Source: Cytophagaceae bacterium
GTDB taxonomy: Bacteria; Bacteroidota; Bacteroidia; Cytophagales; Spirosomataceae
Assembly: GCA_947464595.1 (NCBI GenBank)
Contig: CANHXO010000012.1
Location: 1-35,539 of the forward strand
DNA: 35,539 nucleotides
Direction of reading: 5' to 3'
In this document: positions 23,416-31,710 of the stretch, one piece after another
Position numbering within the stretch: the stretch's first letter is position 1
Layout: every line of letters starts with the position of its first letter
Made by a program: the position numbers and the translations under genes
The notes under the pieces: generated by a model
The model's database searches: none
Told to the model about the DNA's origin: nothing
Seen by the model: the letters and a program-made list of their open reading frames with translations, nothing else

Positions 23416-24162
23416 ATGGAAAAAATTGCTTGCATTACAGGTGCTAGTTCGGGAATTGGACGTGAAACAGCTTTGGTTTTAGCTGAGAATGGATATAAAT
23501 TAATTTTATGTGGTCGTCGGAAAGATCGTTTAGAAGCTTTGCAAAAGGAAATTGCTGTCGATTCCACGATTTTGACATTTGATGTTCGTGAATTGGCTCA
23601 GGTGCAATCTGCTTTTGCCTCATTATCGGAAGAATGGAAAAAAGTTGATGTTTTGATTAATAATGCAGGGAATGCACATGGCCTTTCGCCGATTCAAGAC
23701 GGTGACATTGGGGATTGGGATGCGATGATGCATGGCAATGTCAATGGCTTACTATATGTGTCTAAATCTATTATCCCTTTAATGATTGCTCAAAAAAGTG
23801 GGCATATTATTAACATCTCATCGATTGCCGGTAAGCAAATTTATGCCAATGGAGCGGTTTATTGTGCCTCTAAGGCAGCTGTTGAGGTTTTATCTCAAGG
23901 AATGCGCATCGATCTTAATCCTTTTGGAATAAAAGTTTCTAATTTAGCTCCTGGAGCTGTCAATACGGAGTTTTCTTCTGTTCGATTTAAGGGTGACACA
24001 GAAAAGGCAGATTCAGTTTATAAAGGTTTTGAGCCCCTATTGGCCAAAGATGTAGCTGACGTCTTGCGCTATATGGTGATGGCACCGGCGCATGTTAATT
24101 TATCTGATGTGACATTATTGCCTACTGCTCAGGCTTCAGCCAACCTCATCCATCGAAATTAA
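23416..24162 (+). CDS. Short-chain dehydrogenase/reductase (YdfG-like)
   Basis: The 248-residue classical SDR has the nucleotide loop TGASSGIG (8-15), an Arg-rich strand end CGRRKDR favouring NADP(H), NNAGNAHG (82-89), and the catalytic tetrad Asn108, Ser136, Tyr149, Lys153 (YCASK). The sequence most resembles the YdfG group of NADP-dependent 3-hydroxy acid / serine dehydrogenases, but the substrate is not certain. It stands alone between divergent pth and convergent rlmB. Confidence 0.9.
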   Translation: MEKIACITGASSGIGRETALVLAENGYKLILCGRRKDRLEALQKEIAVDSTILTFDVRELAQVQSAFASLSEEWKKVDVLINNAGNAHGLSPIQDGDIGDWDAMMHGNVNGLLYVSKSIIPLMIAQKSGHIINISSIAGKQIYANGAVYCASKAAVEVLSQGMRIDLNPFGIKVSNLAPGAVNTEFSSVRFKGDTEKADSVYKGFEPLLAKDVADVLRYMVMAPAHVNLSDVTLLPTAQASANLIHRN

Positions 24163-24232
24163 ATTCAACGGATATTCTATTTATCCTAGTTTAATGAAGG
24201 CTATTGCGTGTAAATTAATTCAATTATCGTAC

Positions 24233-25048
24233 TTAAACGCGCTGGCGCGTAGCTTCATATATAACGACTCCTGTAGCTACCGACACGTTTAAACTTCCTA
24301 CTTGGCCACTCTGAGGGATTGCAGCTAATTCATCCGATTTACGGATTAATTCATCTGAAATACCGTCTTCTTCAGAACCCAAAATGATGGCTAACGGTAC
24401 AGTAAAGTCACACGAATAGATGGAAGTTTTTGTTTTTTCTGTACAGGAAACAACTTTTAATCCAGAGTTTTGTAAGAAGTCAACCGTTTGAATTAGATTT
24501 TCTTCCTTGCATACGGGAATAAAATTTAAGGCCCCCGAAGAAGTTTTCATGGCGTCAGCATTAATTTGGGCCGCTCCTCGCGCTGGAATGACAATCGCAT
24601 GGACACCTGCACATTCTGCTGTTCTAGCGATAGCACCAAAATTTCGAACATCTGTAATTCGATCTAAAATTAAAACTAAAGGTATTTGGCCTTTCTCAAA
24701 AGTTGTCGCAATGACATTTTCTAATTTGGCATAATGAATGGCGGATACAAAAGCAATCGCTCCTTGGTGATTTTTTCGAGTAATTCGATTTAATTTCTCC
24801 AAAGGAACTTTCTGTACTTGAACCCCTTTCTCTCTGGCCAATTCCAATATTTCAGTATGACCCAGTTCTCTTTGGACCAACAAACGGTCAATCTCTTTTC
24901 CTGACCTCAATGTTTCTAACACCGATTGTATGCCGAAAACGATTTCTTTATTATCGGTTTGCGGAGTAGTAAAATGCCTAAAAGGTCTTTTAAATGGAGG
25001 TCTTGATTCGTTTTCTTCTGACACGTCGTTTGCTGAAATTTCCGACAA
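24233..25048 (-). CDS. rlmB: 23S rRNA 2'-O-ribose methyltransferase, RlmB-like (TrmH/SpoU family)
   Basis: The 271-residue protein has an N-terminal substrate-binding domain (IVFGIQSVLETL from about residue 36) and the three SPOUT knot motifs: DRITDVRNFGAIARTAECAG, ILGSEEDGIS, and IPQSGQVGSLNVSVATGVV. RlmB methylates the 2'-O of G2251 in the 23S P-loop; related TrmH enzymes modify other sites, so the exact nucleotide is an inference. The start is TTG 25048, since no ATG is available; a GTG at 25024 is an alternative. It begins 27 nt after the AlkB-like gene on the same strand, so the two may be cotranscribed. Confidence 0.9.
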   Translation of the reverse strand: MSEISANDVSEENESRPPFKRPFRHFTTPQTDNKEIVFGIQSVLETLRSGKEIDRLLVQRELGHTEILELAREKGVQVQKVPLEKLNRITRKNHQGAIAFVSAIHYAKLENVIATTFEKGQIPLVLILDRITDVRNFGAIARTAECAGVHAIVIPARGAAQINADAMKTSSGALNFIPVCKEENLIQTVDFLQNSGLKVVSCTEKTKTSIYSCDFTVPLAIILGSEEDGISDELIRKSDELAAIPQSGQVGSLNVSVATGVVIYEATRQRV

Positions 25049-25074
25049 AGGTCGGCAATATTTTTTATAATTCT

Positions 25075-25701
25075 TTATGGTTGGCCAATTTCACATGAAT
25101 CTGCCATTTTTCTAAAGGTTAGATTGATCCTGGCTCCAGTGACTTTTTTGCTTTTGGGTAAGGCATGTAGCCAGTATTCCTGCGTCTCAGCGCGCATATC
25201 TAATAGACTACCTGAGTTGAGCAATAAATCTAATTTTTGTCTCTTCGATTTATGCTTAAACTGAAATTTTCTTATCGCACCTAAGCTCACGGAGGCGATG
25301 CTGCTAAGAGGACTAATGCTTTTTTCGTTGTCACTGTGCCAACCCATACCCTCGGATCCGTGGTGATAGAAATTTAAAAGACATGCATTGTAGGTAGCAC
25401 CGGTCAATTGCTCTACGCGTAATTTTATGTCCATCAATGTGGAAGAAAATGGCAAAGCTGTTTTCGATTGGCCCGAATAGCGATAAATAAATGGTTTTTC
25501 CGCATACCAAGCAACCTTTCTTTCGGTGATATACGTCTTGCCAAACAATTTAATGACATCCTGTTCCCAGGATATTTCCTTGTGTAAATATTCGAAATAG
25601 TGGTTGATTTCTTCTGGTGAAAATGCAAATGGAAAGTAATTTACGATTCCATCGAATGGTAAAAGATTGCTTTGATCCAAATTTTCAAATTGTAATTGCA
25701 T
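25075..25701 (-). CDS. AlkB-like Fe(II)/2-oxoglutarate dioxygenase
   Basis: The 208-residue protein has the AlkB-type jelly-roll metal site: His122 and Asp124 in GMGWHSDNEK and His179 in WLHALPKS, with 2-oxoglutarate-binding Arg191 and Arg197 in GARINLTFR. The LNFYHHGSEGMGWHSD and SLLDMRAETQEYWLHALP segments match the ALKBH2/3-like group of bacterial enzymes, which oxidatively remove methyl groups from 1-methyladenine and 3-methylcytosine in DNA or RNA. The length is typical. It is upstream of rlmB on the same strand. Confidence 0.92.
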   Translation of the reverse strand: MQLQFENLDQSNLLPFDGIVNYFPFAFSPEEINHYFEYLHKEISWEQDVIKLFGKTYITERKVAWYAEKPFIYRYSGQSKTALPFSSTLMDIKLRVEQLTGATYNACLLNFYHHGSEGMGWHSDNEKSISPLSSIASVSLGAIRKFQFKHKSKRQKLDLLLNSGSLLDMRAETQEYWLHALPKSKKVTGARINLTFRKMADSCEIGQP

Positions 25702-25771
25702 GCAGCAAATTATGAAATATCACTTAAAATCTTTTTTATTATCCTTAACTTTATACTTCAATTAATCGATT

Positions 25772-26542
25772 ATGTATAAAACTACTGAAATAGCCTCATC
25801 TGAAATTGCTTCAGATAATCCTGTGCACCAACGACTTTTATTTCCTTATCAATTTGTCAGTCATTTGATCAGTGGAAATGTATTGGAAATTGGCTGCGGT
25901 ACAGGCAGAGGAGTAGGGGTTTTAGCAGATAAAGTTTCAGGATATACGGGAGTTGATAAGAACACAGAATTAATGGAGTCTTTGGGAAAACAGTACCCAG
26001 ATTTCACATTTGTGGACATGTTTTTACCTCCTCTTCAGAATTTGCCTGATAACCATTTTGATTTTGTTATTACTTTTCAAGTCATTGAACACATTGAACC
26101 CGATTCCTTTTTTCTTCAAGAGGCAGCCCGAGTGTTAAAACCAGGTGGTAAGTTGTATTTGACTACGGTGAATAAAAAATTCTCTTTGACCCGTAATCCT
26201 TGGCATGTTCGGGAATACTTTGCGGATGAACTTCAGAAATTGATGGAAAAACATTTTTCCAAAGTGCTTACAGAAGGTATACATGGTAATTCCAAGGTGA
26301 TGGAATACTATGAAGAAAACAAAAAGTCTGTGGAGCGAATCACGAAATTCGATATTTTTAATTTGCAATATCGTCTTCCTAGGACATGGTTGCAAGTTCC
26401 TTATGATTTAGCTAATCGTTTGAGTCGGAATTCACTATCTAGCCAAAATAATTCATTAGTCAATTCAATACAGGTCGATGATTATTTTTTATCGAATGAA
26501 CCTGAAAATTCACTGGATTTCTTTTATACCGGGATCAAATAA
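25772..26542 (+). CDS. Class I SAM-dependent methyltransferase
   Basis: The 256-residue protein has a Rossmann methyltransferase core: motif I VLEIGCGTGRGVG (37-49), FDFVITFQVIEHIEPD (motif II/IV area) and AARVLKPGGKLYLTT (motif III). This is a Methyltransf_11/UbiE-like fold. The substrate is unknown. A second methyltransferase starts 3 nt downstream, so they form a unit. A TAACTTTA box is seen upstream, one base off the -7 consensus. Confidence 0.85.
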   Translation: MYKTTEIASSEIASDNPVHQRLLFPYQFVSHLISGNVLEIGCGTGRGVGVLADKVSGYTGVDKNTELMESLGKQYPDFTFVDMFLPPLQNLPDNHFDFVITFQVIEHIEPDSFFLQEAARVLKPGGKLYLTTVNKKFSLTRNPWHVREYFADELQKLMEKHFSKVLTEGIHGNSKVMEYYEENKKSVERITKFDIFNLQYRLPRTWLQVPYDLANRLSRNSLSSQNNSLVNSIQVDDYFLSNEPENSLDFFYTGIK

Positions 26543-26545
26543 TTC

Positions 26546-27184
26546 ATGGAATTTATCGATTCAAATATTGAAGCGTATTCTCAAGCATTTTCTGATCCCG
26601 AAAGTGATCTTTTAAAAGAACTAAATCGCGAAACACATGCTTTGATTTTACAACCTAGGATGCTTTCTGGTCATTTGCAGGGTAGGTTTTTAGCTTTAAT
26701 CGCCAAAATTTTACAACCTACCTTGATTCTTGAAATAGGAACTTATACGGGTTATTCTGCTTTGTGTTTGGCCGAAGGGCTACGTAAAAATGGTCGAATC
26801 ATCACCATTGACATCAATGAAGAATTAGAAAAATTTGCCCGTTCATTTTTTGATCGATCTCCTTATGCCACTCAAATCGATTATCGAATAGCAGATGCCA
26901 AAGATGAGGTTCCTAAAATTGAAGGTCCACTTGATTTAGTTTTTATTGACGCGGACAAAAGGAATTATGCAGGCTATTTTGATTTAGTTATTGACAAGGT
27001 GCGTTCAGGTGGACTTATCATGGTCGACAATGTACTATGGAGCGGTAAAATAATCGATGCTTCTGCCCAAGATAAATCGACAGTTGCCTTGCGCGACTTC
27101 AATCAAAAATGCCTAGAAGATGATCGCGTTGAAAAAACGCTCTTGCCACTCCGAGATGGTTTATTGTTGCTCAGGAAAAAATAA
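26546..27184 (+). CDS. O-methyltransferase (caffeoyl-CoA/catechol OMT family)
   Basis: The 212-residue protein is a metal-dependent O-methyltransferase: ILEIGTYTGYSALCLA (SAM motif, 61-76), VFIDADKRNY with metal ligand Asp135, and IMVDNVLWSGKI with Asp161 and Asn162. Bacterial members methylate catechols or other vicinal hydroxyls; the substrate here is unknown. It is 3 nt after another methyltransferase, and its stop abuts the stop of the convergent lytic transglycosylase gene with no base between. Confidence 0.92.
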   Translation: MEFIDSNIEAYSQAFSDPESDLLKELNRETHALILQPRMLSGHLQGRFLALIAKILQPTLILEIGTYTGYSALCLAEGLRKNGRIITIDINEELEKFARSFFDRSPYATQIDYRIADAKDEVPKIEGPLDLVFIDADKRNYAGYFDLVIDKVRSGGLIMVDNVLWSGKIIDASAQDKSTVALRDFNQKCLEDDRVEKTLLPLRDGLLLLRKK

Positions 27185-28723
27185 CTAAGGAATAAGTTTA
27201 ATTTTTTGTCCAATTTTCAAACTTGGATTCTTTCCCAGATTATTCCATTTAATCAAGTCTTCTGTAGAAATAGAATAGGTTTTGGAAATTCTAAACAAGG
27301 TTTCTCCAGCTTGAACTATATGGATGGTATGCTTGATTTCAGATGCATTCGAAGTTTCAACGTGTAAATCAGGTTCTGCTTTTTCAATCACCTTATTCTT
27401 GTTATCGACTTTCGTCACTTCAGTCTCCGATTTAATGCTGATCTCTCTTGAATCTGCGGGGGCAATGATAAAGCCATTGGCTTTTTCGCTTGTGTGTATA
27501 GTCCTCGTCGGCTCTTCTTGCTTCGACTTTTCTAAGATTACACTATTATTCTCTTTTTTAGGCGCATTTTTAGCCTTTTTATCGAGCTGCTGGGATATAA
27601 CTTCCAACATAGGAACGACCCGCTTCACTTTGATTTTTTGGCCTAACATGAGCATCGTTTTCATGTCAAAACCATTTAATTTAAGCAGTTCAGGAAGCTT
27701 CATTTCAAATTGAGAGGCAATTGATGATAGTGTTTCTCCGCTTACAACGGTATGCAATCGCGTTTCAACTTGGTCTGACATGATCGATGCATTTTTCGAT
27801 TTCTTTTTAGGATTGGGTTGATATAGCTTACTTGAATCGACGGAAGCGGTTAGAATTTGAGTTTCCAAGGGCTCGACGAATGGCTTTTTGGGACTTGAAA
27901 CAAAAGTTTTGATCTTGCTTGGATGGTAGATCGTGTAAATTTTATCCTTGGGAATCCAATCTTTTAAAATCCACGCATTATGTTTTTTTAGATTATCATA
28001 AGATAATTGAAGCGAATCAGACAAATCGTATAAATTTCTACCGCCTTCCGTTTGTAAAGTAACCATAATGTTGTCCAACTCCAGATTGGGTTCATTTTGC
28101 AATTTATCTTCCCAGAAATGTTTATAAGCAAGGAATCGAATCAAATACCAATCGGTCGACGAATCAACCTCTATTTCTGTTTTTCCTTTCCAATCTTGCG
28201 CGTAATTCGTCTTTTTCAACGTCCCTAGTCCCATTCTATAGGAAAGTAAGGTACTAAGCCAGTTGTCTAAAACACCATTATTTCGGGTAAAATAGTTGAC
28301 GGCTCCTTTAGTTGATTCTATGATATGCCTTCTTTCATCAATTTGCTTATCTACTTTCATGCCCACATCGATGGCCGTCTCAAATTTAAATTGCCAATAA
28401 CCAACAGCTGCAGAAGTGGAAACGGCATTGGGATTTAAATTACTTTCTTGAACACATAAATACTTAAATTCATCAGGGATGTTGCCTTCTTTTAAAATGG
28501 GTTCAATCAAAGGGAAATAAAGGCGCATTTTGGCTAGCAAGGCGGTAGAATAACGCTTATTGGCCCCAAGCATATTGAATTCTTTATCAAAAATAGGTTT
28601 TGCTGAAGGGTGAATAATGACCTTAACATTTCCAATGGAAATAGTATCAGGTAAATCTTTATAAGCCTGAGCATAAAAAGAAATGGAAATAAAAAGCAAT
28701 AAAAGTCGAATGATCCTGTGCAA
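27185..28723 (-). CDS. MltD-like lytic transglycosylase with LysM domains
   Basis: The 512-residue protein has a signal peptide (MHRIIRLLLLFISISFYAQA), an SLT catalytic domain with the likely catalytic Glu93 in YLCVQESNLNP and the following SAAVGYWQFK, a spacer, and two LysM peptidoglycan-binding repeats (about 325-370, HTVVSGETLSSIASQ; and 465-511, HIVQAGETLFRISKTY). It should cleave peptidoglycan in the periplasm during wall turnover. The start is TTG 28723: no in-frame ATG is near, and this start gives the signal peptide. Confidence 0.93.
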   Translation of the reverse strand: MHRIIRLLLLFISISFYAQAYKDLPDTISIGNVKVIIHPSAKPIFDKEFNMLGANKRYSTALLAKMRLYFPLIEPILKEGNIPDEFKYLCVQESNLNPNAVSTSAAVGYWQFKFETAIDVGMKVDKQIDERRHIIESTKGAVNYFTRNNGVLDNWLSTLLSYRMGLGTLKKTNYAQDWKGKTEIEVDSSTDWYLIRFLAYKHFWEDKLQNEPNLELDNIMVTLQTEGGRNLYDLSDSLQLSYDNLKKHNAWILKDWIPKDKIYTIYHPSKIKTFVSSPKKPFVEPLETQILTASVDSSKLYQPNPKKKSKNASIMSDQVETRLHTVVSGETLSSIASQFEMKLPELLKLNGFDMKTMLMLGQKIKVKRVVPMLEVISQQLDKKAKNAPKKENNSVILEKSKQEEPTRTIHTSEKANGFIIAPADSREISIKSETEVTKVDNKNKVIEKAEPDLHVETSNASEIKHTIHIVQAGETLFRISKTYSISTEDLIKWNNLGKNPSLKIGQKIKLIP

Positions 28724-28810
28724 ATTCTTGAGGATGATAGTATAAACAAAATTACCAAAATTATCTTATTAAACGGCAATGACCCAATTTTATTGCCCCT
28801 AGATATTTCT

Positions 28811-28818
28811 TACCTTTG
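28811..28818 (+). promoter_or_regulatory. -7 box of the DUF3109 gene
   Basis: TACCTTTG is a full match to TAnnTTTG, ending 20 nt upstream of the ATG. A TTG lies 15 nt upstream, a shorter spacing than usual. Confidence 0.45.
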
Positions 28819-28838
28819 TTGAAATAAATAATATTTGA

Positions 28839-29411
28839 ATGATTTTAATAGACGATACGGTAATCAGTGAGGATGTTGCAGATGAATTTTTTGTCTGTGA
28901 TTTAGCTAAATGTAAAGGTGCTTGTTGTGTAGAAGGAGATATGGGCGCGCCATTAGAGGAGGAAGAATTAGCGATTCTTGACCGTATTCAGGACCAAATT
29001 CGGCCTTTTTTATCGGCTGATGGCCTAGCTGAAATAGCTAAGCAAGGTAATTATATCAAAGAAGAGGACGGTGATTTTTCTACGCCCATCATTGCTGGCA
29101 GGGAATGTGTGTACGCGTTATATGACGAAAAGGGTCATTTGAAATGTGGCATTGAACAAGCCTATTTTGCAGGTAAAACAGATTTTAGAAAGCCGATTTC
29201 ATGCCATTTATATCCCATTCGTATTCAAAAATTAGCCGAATATCAAGCCTTAAATTATGATCGCTGGTCTATTTGTTCCGACGCTTGTTCCCATGGGAAA
29301 GCATTAGGTGTCCCTATTTATAAGTTTTTGAAAGACCCATTGATTCGCAAATTTGGAACTACTTGGTATCGTGAATTGGAGAAGGAAATAGAAGAACGCA
29401 AGTTGGATTAA
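28839..29411 (+). CDS. DUF3109-family cysteine-cluster protein
   Basis: The 190-residue protein matches the DUF3109 family, found mostly in Bacteroidota. It has four N-terminal cysteines (Cys20, Cys25, Cys29, Cys30 in CDLAKCKGACC), then GRECVYAL and CGIEQAYFAGKTDFRKPISCHLYP. The Cys arrangement resembles YkgJ-type clusters that bind zinc or an Fe-S cluster. The biochemical role is unknown. The next gene, an alkyltransferase-like protein, starts directly after its stop codon. Confidence 0.9.
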   Translation: MILIDDTVISEDVADEFFVCDLAKCKGACCVEGDMGAPLEEEELAILDRIQDQIRPFLSADGLAEIAKQGNYIKEEDGDFSTPIIAGRECVYALYDEKGHLKCGIEQAYFAGKTDFRKPISCHLYPIRIQKLAEYQALNYDRWSICSDACSHGKALGVPIYKFLKDPLIRKFGTTWYRELEKEIEERKLD

Positions 29412-29738
29412 ATGAAAAATGAGAACGCTTTCGATGATATTTATGCATTGGTGAAATTGATTCCACACGGTAGAGTTAGTTCATATGGTGCCATTGCGGC
29501 ATATTTAGGCATGAAAGGTGGCGCTAGAATGGTGGGTTGGGCCATGAATGCCTCCCATACAGATCCTGAAATTCCTGCCCACCGCGTTGTAAACCGTAAT
29601 GGTGTTTTGACGGGTAAGAATTTTTTCGGTGAAGGTGTCATGCAAGACCGCTTGGAATCCGAAGGGGTCAAAATTCAAGAGGATCAAATCATTGATTTTG
29701 CGAGGGTATTTTGGGACCCAACGATCGAACTTCTTTAA
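29412..29738 (+). CDS. Alkyltransferase-like protein (ATL)
   Basis: The 108-residue protein is the C-terminal DNA-binding domain of MGMT alone (IPHGRVSSYGAIAAYLG, then AHRVVNRNGVLTG). The alkyl-accepting Cys of the PCHRV motif is replaced by Ala (PAHRV, Ala56), so it cannot transfer the alkyl group itself. ATLs flip out O6-alkylguanine and mark it for nucleotide excision repair. It abuts the DUF3109 gene and its stop overlaps the convergent mtgA stop by 4 nt. Confidence 0.93.
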   Translation: MKNENAFDDIYALVKLIPHGRVSSYGAIAAYLGMKGGARMVGWAMNASHTDPEIPAHRVVNRNGVLTGKNFFGEGVMQDRLESEGVKIQEDQIIDFARVFWDPTIELL

Positions 29739-30532
29739 TCGATTTTGTATAGAAATTTTTTCCCACCTAGACCACTCATTTGCCTTTTAATGTTTGCAGT
29801 CCTTCTATTGATGTAATTGGATGGGTTTTCTATAGAGAAACGAATGGGATTAGGAAGACATGCGGCAAGTCTAGCGGCTTCTGTGGTGCTAGCTTCTTCT
29901 GACGAATGGTTATAAAAGCGTCTGCTGGCTTGTTCGACACCAAATGTCATTTTACCTGTTTCAGCTACATTCAAATATACTTCTAGAATACGTTTTTTGC
30001 CCCAAACTAATTCGATCATCAGCGTGAAATAAACTTCCAGTCCTTTGCGGATGTAGCTTCTATCTTGCCATAAAAAGACATTTTTGGCAACTTGCTGGCT
30101 TATTGTACTGGCCCCTTTAATTTTTTTACCTTTCATGTTGTACTGAACGGCTCCCCACATTGCCTTAAAATCAAAGCCATGATGTTCAGGAAATAGTTGG
30201 TCTTCAGACGCTAAAATTGCAAGGGGGTAGTTCTTGGAAATCTGTGCATAAGGTGTCCATTGGCTATGAATCTTGCTTGGTTTTCCTTCCATGATGGCAT
30301 CTATCTTCCTGCTGGCCATCGTTGGGGTAAAATAAACAGGAACAAATTTTAAAAGAACGATTACAAAAACAGTGGATAACCAAACATAGAAAAGGTAGAG
30401 TCCCAATTTTCTAAAAAAATACGCAAAACTCCATTTCTGGTTTTTGGTTTTTGAGGATCCACCTACTTTGTCAAATTTCGACCCGGCTGATTTTGATTTG
30501 AAATCTTGATTAAAGTTGACTCGTTTAGCCAT
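29735..30532 (-). CDS. mtgA: Monofunctional peptidoglycan glycosyltransferase
   Basis: The 265-residue GT51 enzyme has a basic cytoplasmic N-terminus, one membrane helix (about 44-64) and a periplasmic catalytic domain with the catalytic Glu110 in LASEDQLFPEHHGFD, and the conserved GASTISQQVAKNVFL and KKRILEVYLNVAE segments. It polymerises lipid II into glycan strands. There is no transpeptidase domain, so it is MtgA rather than a class A penicillin-binding protein. ATG 30532 is a normal start. Confidence 0.95.
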   Translation of the reverse strand: MAKRVNFNQDFKSKSAGSKFDKVGGSSKTKNQKWSFAYFFRKLGLYLFYVWLSTVFVIVLLKFVPVYFTPTMASRKIDAIMEGKPSKIHSQWTPYAQISKNYPLAILASEDQLFPEHHGFDFKAMWGAVQYNMKGKKIKGASTISQQVAKNVFLWQDRSYIRKGLEVYFTLMIELVWGKKRILEVYLNVAETGKMTFGVEQASRRFYNHSSEEASTTEAARLAACLPNPIRFSIENPSNYINRRTANIKRQMSGLGGKKFLYKID

Positions 30533-30580
30533 GAACTAGTTTGAAAATTTTAGGAGTTTAAAATTACAATAAATCTAGAA

Positions 30581-31705
30581 TCAAACAATGAAAAGGTCTG
30601 AAGCTAATTTATCTGCTACGAGTGATCCTTTCTCCGTTAAAACTAAGTGATCATTTAATTCAATAGCCAAACCCGTATTTTGCCATTGAGAAAGAGTAGT
30701 CTCGGGGAATTCGATGTTCAATAAATCAAAGTCTTGCTTGATTTTTGATAGTTCAACGCCCCATTTGGTTCTCAACCGGGTCATGATGTACTCGTTGATT
30801 TTATTGGCCTCCGTCAAAATTTCAATCTCTGCCGGAATTTTATCGGCTAAAATGGACTTCATGTATAGGCCATTTTTGGCGATGTTCCATTGCCTAGATT
30901 GTTGGTTAAAACTGTGTGCGGAGGGGCCAACTCCCAAGTAAGATTCTTGATTCCAGTAGCTGGTGTTATGTTGCGAATACCGTTCGTTTTTTGCAAAATT
31001 TGACGTTTCATAGCCTTCGAATCCCTTTTCGGCCAATAAATTTCGCGTAAAAGTAAACTTTTGCGACAGCATAGATTCTGGTAATTCTTTAAAAACACCC
31101 TTTTTCTTTTGTTGGCCAAACACCGTTTTGGGTTCAATGGTTAAGCTATAGGCTGAAATGTGGGAGACATTGGTGTCAACAGCCTTTTGAATATCGGAAG
31201 CCAAATCAGATAGGTCATTTCCAGGTATTCCATAAATTAAATCAATGCTAATGTTATCAATGCCTATTTTTTGTGCAGTGGAGATGCAGTTTGTCGCTTG
31301 CGCCGATGAATGATTCCGGTTTAGGAAACGTAGATTTTCTTCTCGAAAGGATTGAATGCCAATACTTAGCCGATTGACGCCTAAGCTTTTAATGGCAGTT
31401 AAATAGCTAGGGGTTAAATCTTCAGGATTAGCTTCCAGTGTAATTTCCGCCTCAGTTTCTACGGAGAAATTTTGGTGAACGGTATGGAATATTTGTTCTA
31501 ATTCTACCTCCGTCAGTAGGGAAGGGGTGCCCCCTCCAAAGTAAATCGTTTTTAATTTTTTCAGGGGCAAATAATCTTTTTGTAGAATTATTTCTTTGCA
31601 AATGGCATGTATTAAATCCTTTTTGTAGGCAGTATTGGTACTAAAGTGAAAGTCACAATAGTGACATGCTTGATGGCAAAAGGGAATATGGAGGTATAAG
31701 TGCAA
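30581..31705 (-). CDS. hemW: HemW, radical SAM heme chaperone
   Basis: The 374-residue protein has the radical-SAM CxxxCxxC motif near its N-terminus (Cys10, Cys14, Cys17 in HIPFCHQACHYC), YFGGGTPSLL, and the C-terminal HemW domain (GFEGYETSNFAKN, then SYLGVGPSAHSF). It is often misnamed as oxygen-independent coproporphyrinogen oxidase; HemW binds heme and inserts it into proteins. The start is TTG 31705, giving the family N-terminus; an in-frame stop lies just upstream. It starts 5 nt after the M16 peptidase stop, so it is probably translationally coupled. Confidence 0.93.
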   Translation of the reverse strand: MHLYLHIPFCHQACHYCDFHFSTNTAYKKDLIHAICKEIILQKDYLPLKKLKTIYFGGGTPSLLTEVELEQIFHTVHQNFSVETEAEITLEANPEDLTPSYLTAIKSLGVNRLSIGIQSFREENLRFLNRNHSSAQATNCISTAQKIGIDNISIDLIYGIPGNDLSDLASDIQKAVDTNVSHISAYSLTIEPKTVFGQQKKKGVFKELPESMLSQKFTFTRNLLAEKGFEGYETSNFAKNERYSQHNTSYWNQESYLGVGPSAHSFNQQSRQWNIAKNGLYMKSILADKIPAEIEILTEANKINEYIMTRLRTKWGVELSKIKQDFDLLNIEFPETTLSQWQNTGLAIELNDHLVLTEKGSLVADKLASDLFIV

Positions 31706-31710
31706 ATCGA

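Noticed and set aside
28534-28779. 81-codon minus-strand ORF with a hydrophobic protein
   Set aside because: It overlaps the 5' end of the MltD-like gene in another frame; the MltD frame has a signal peptide, an SLT domain and LysM repeats.
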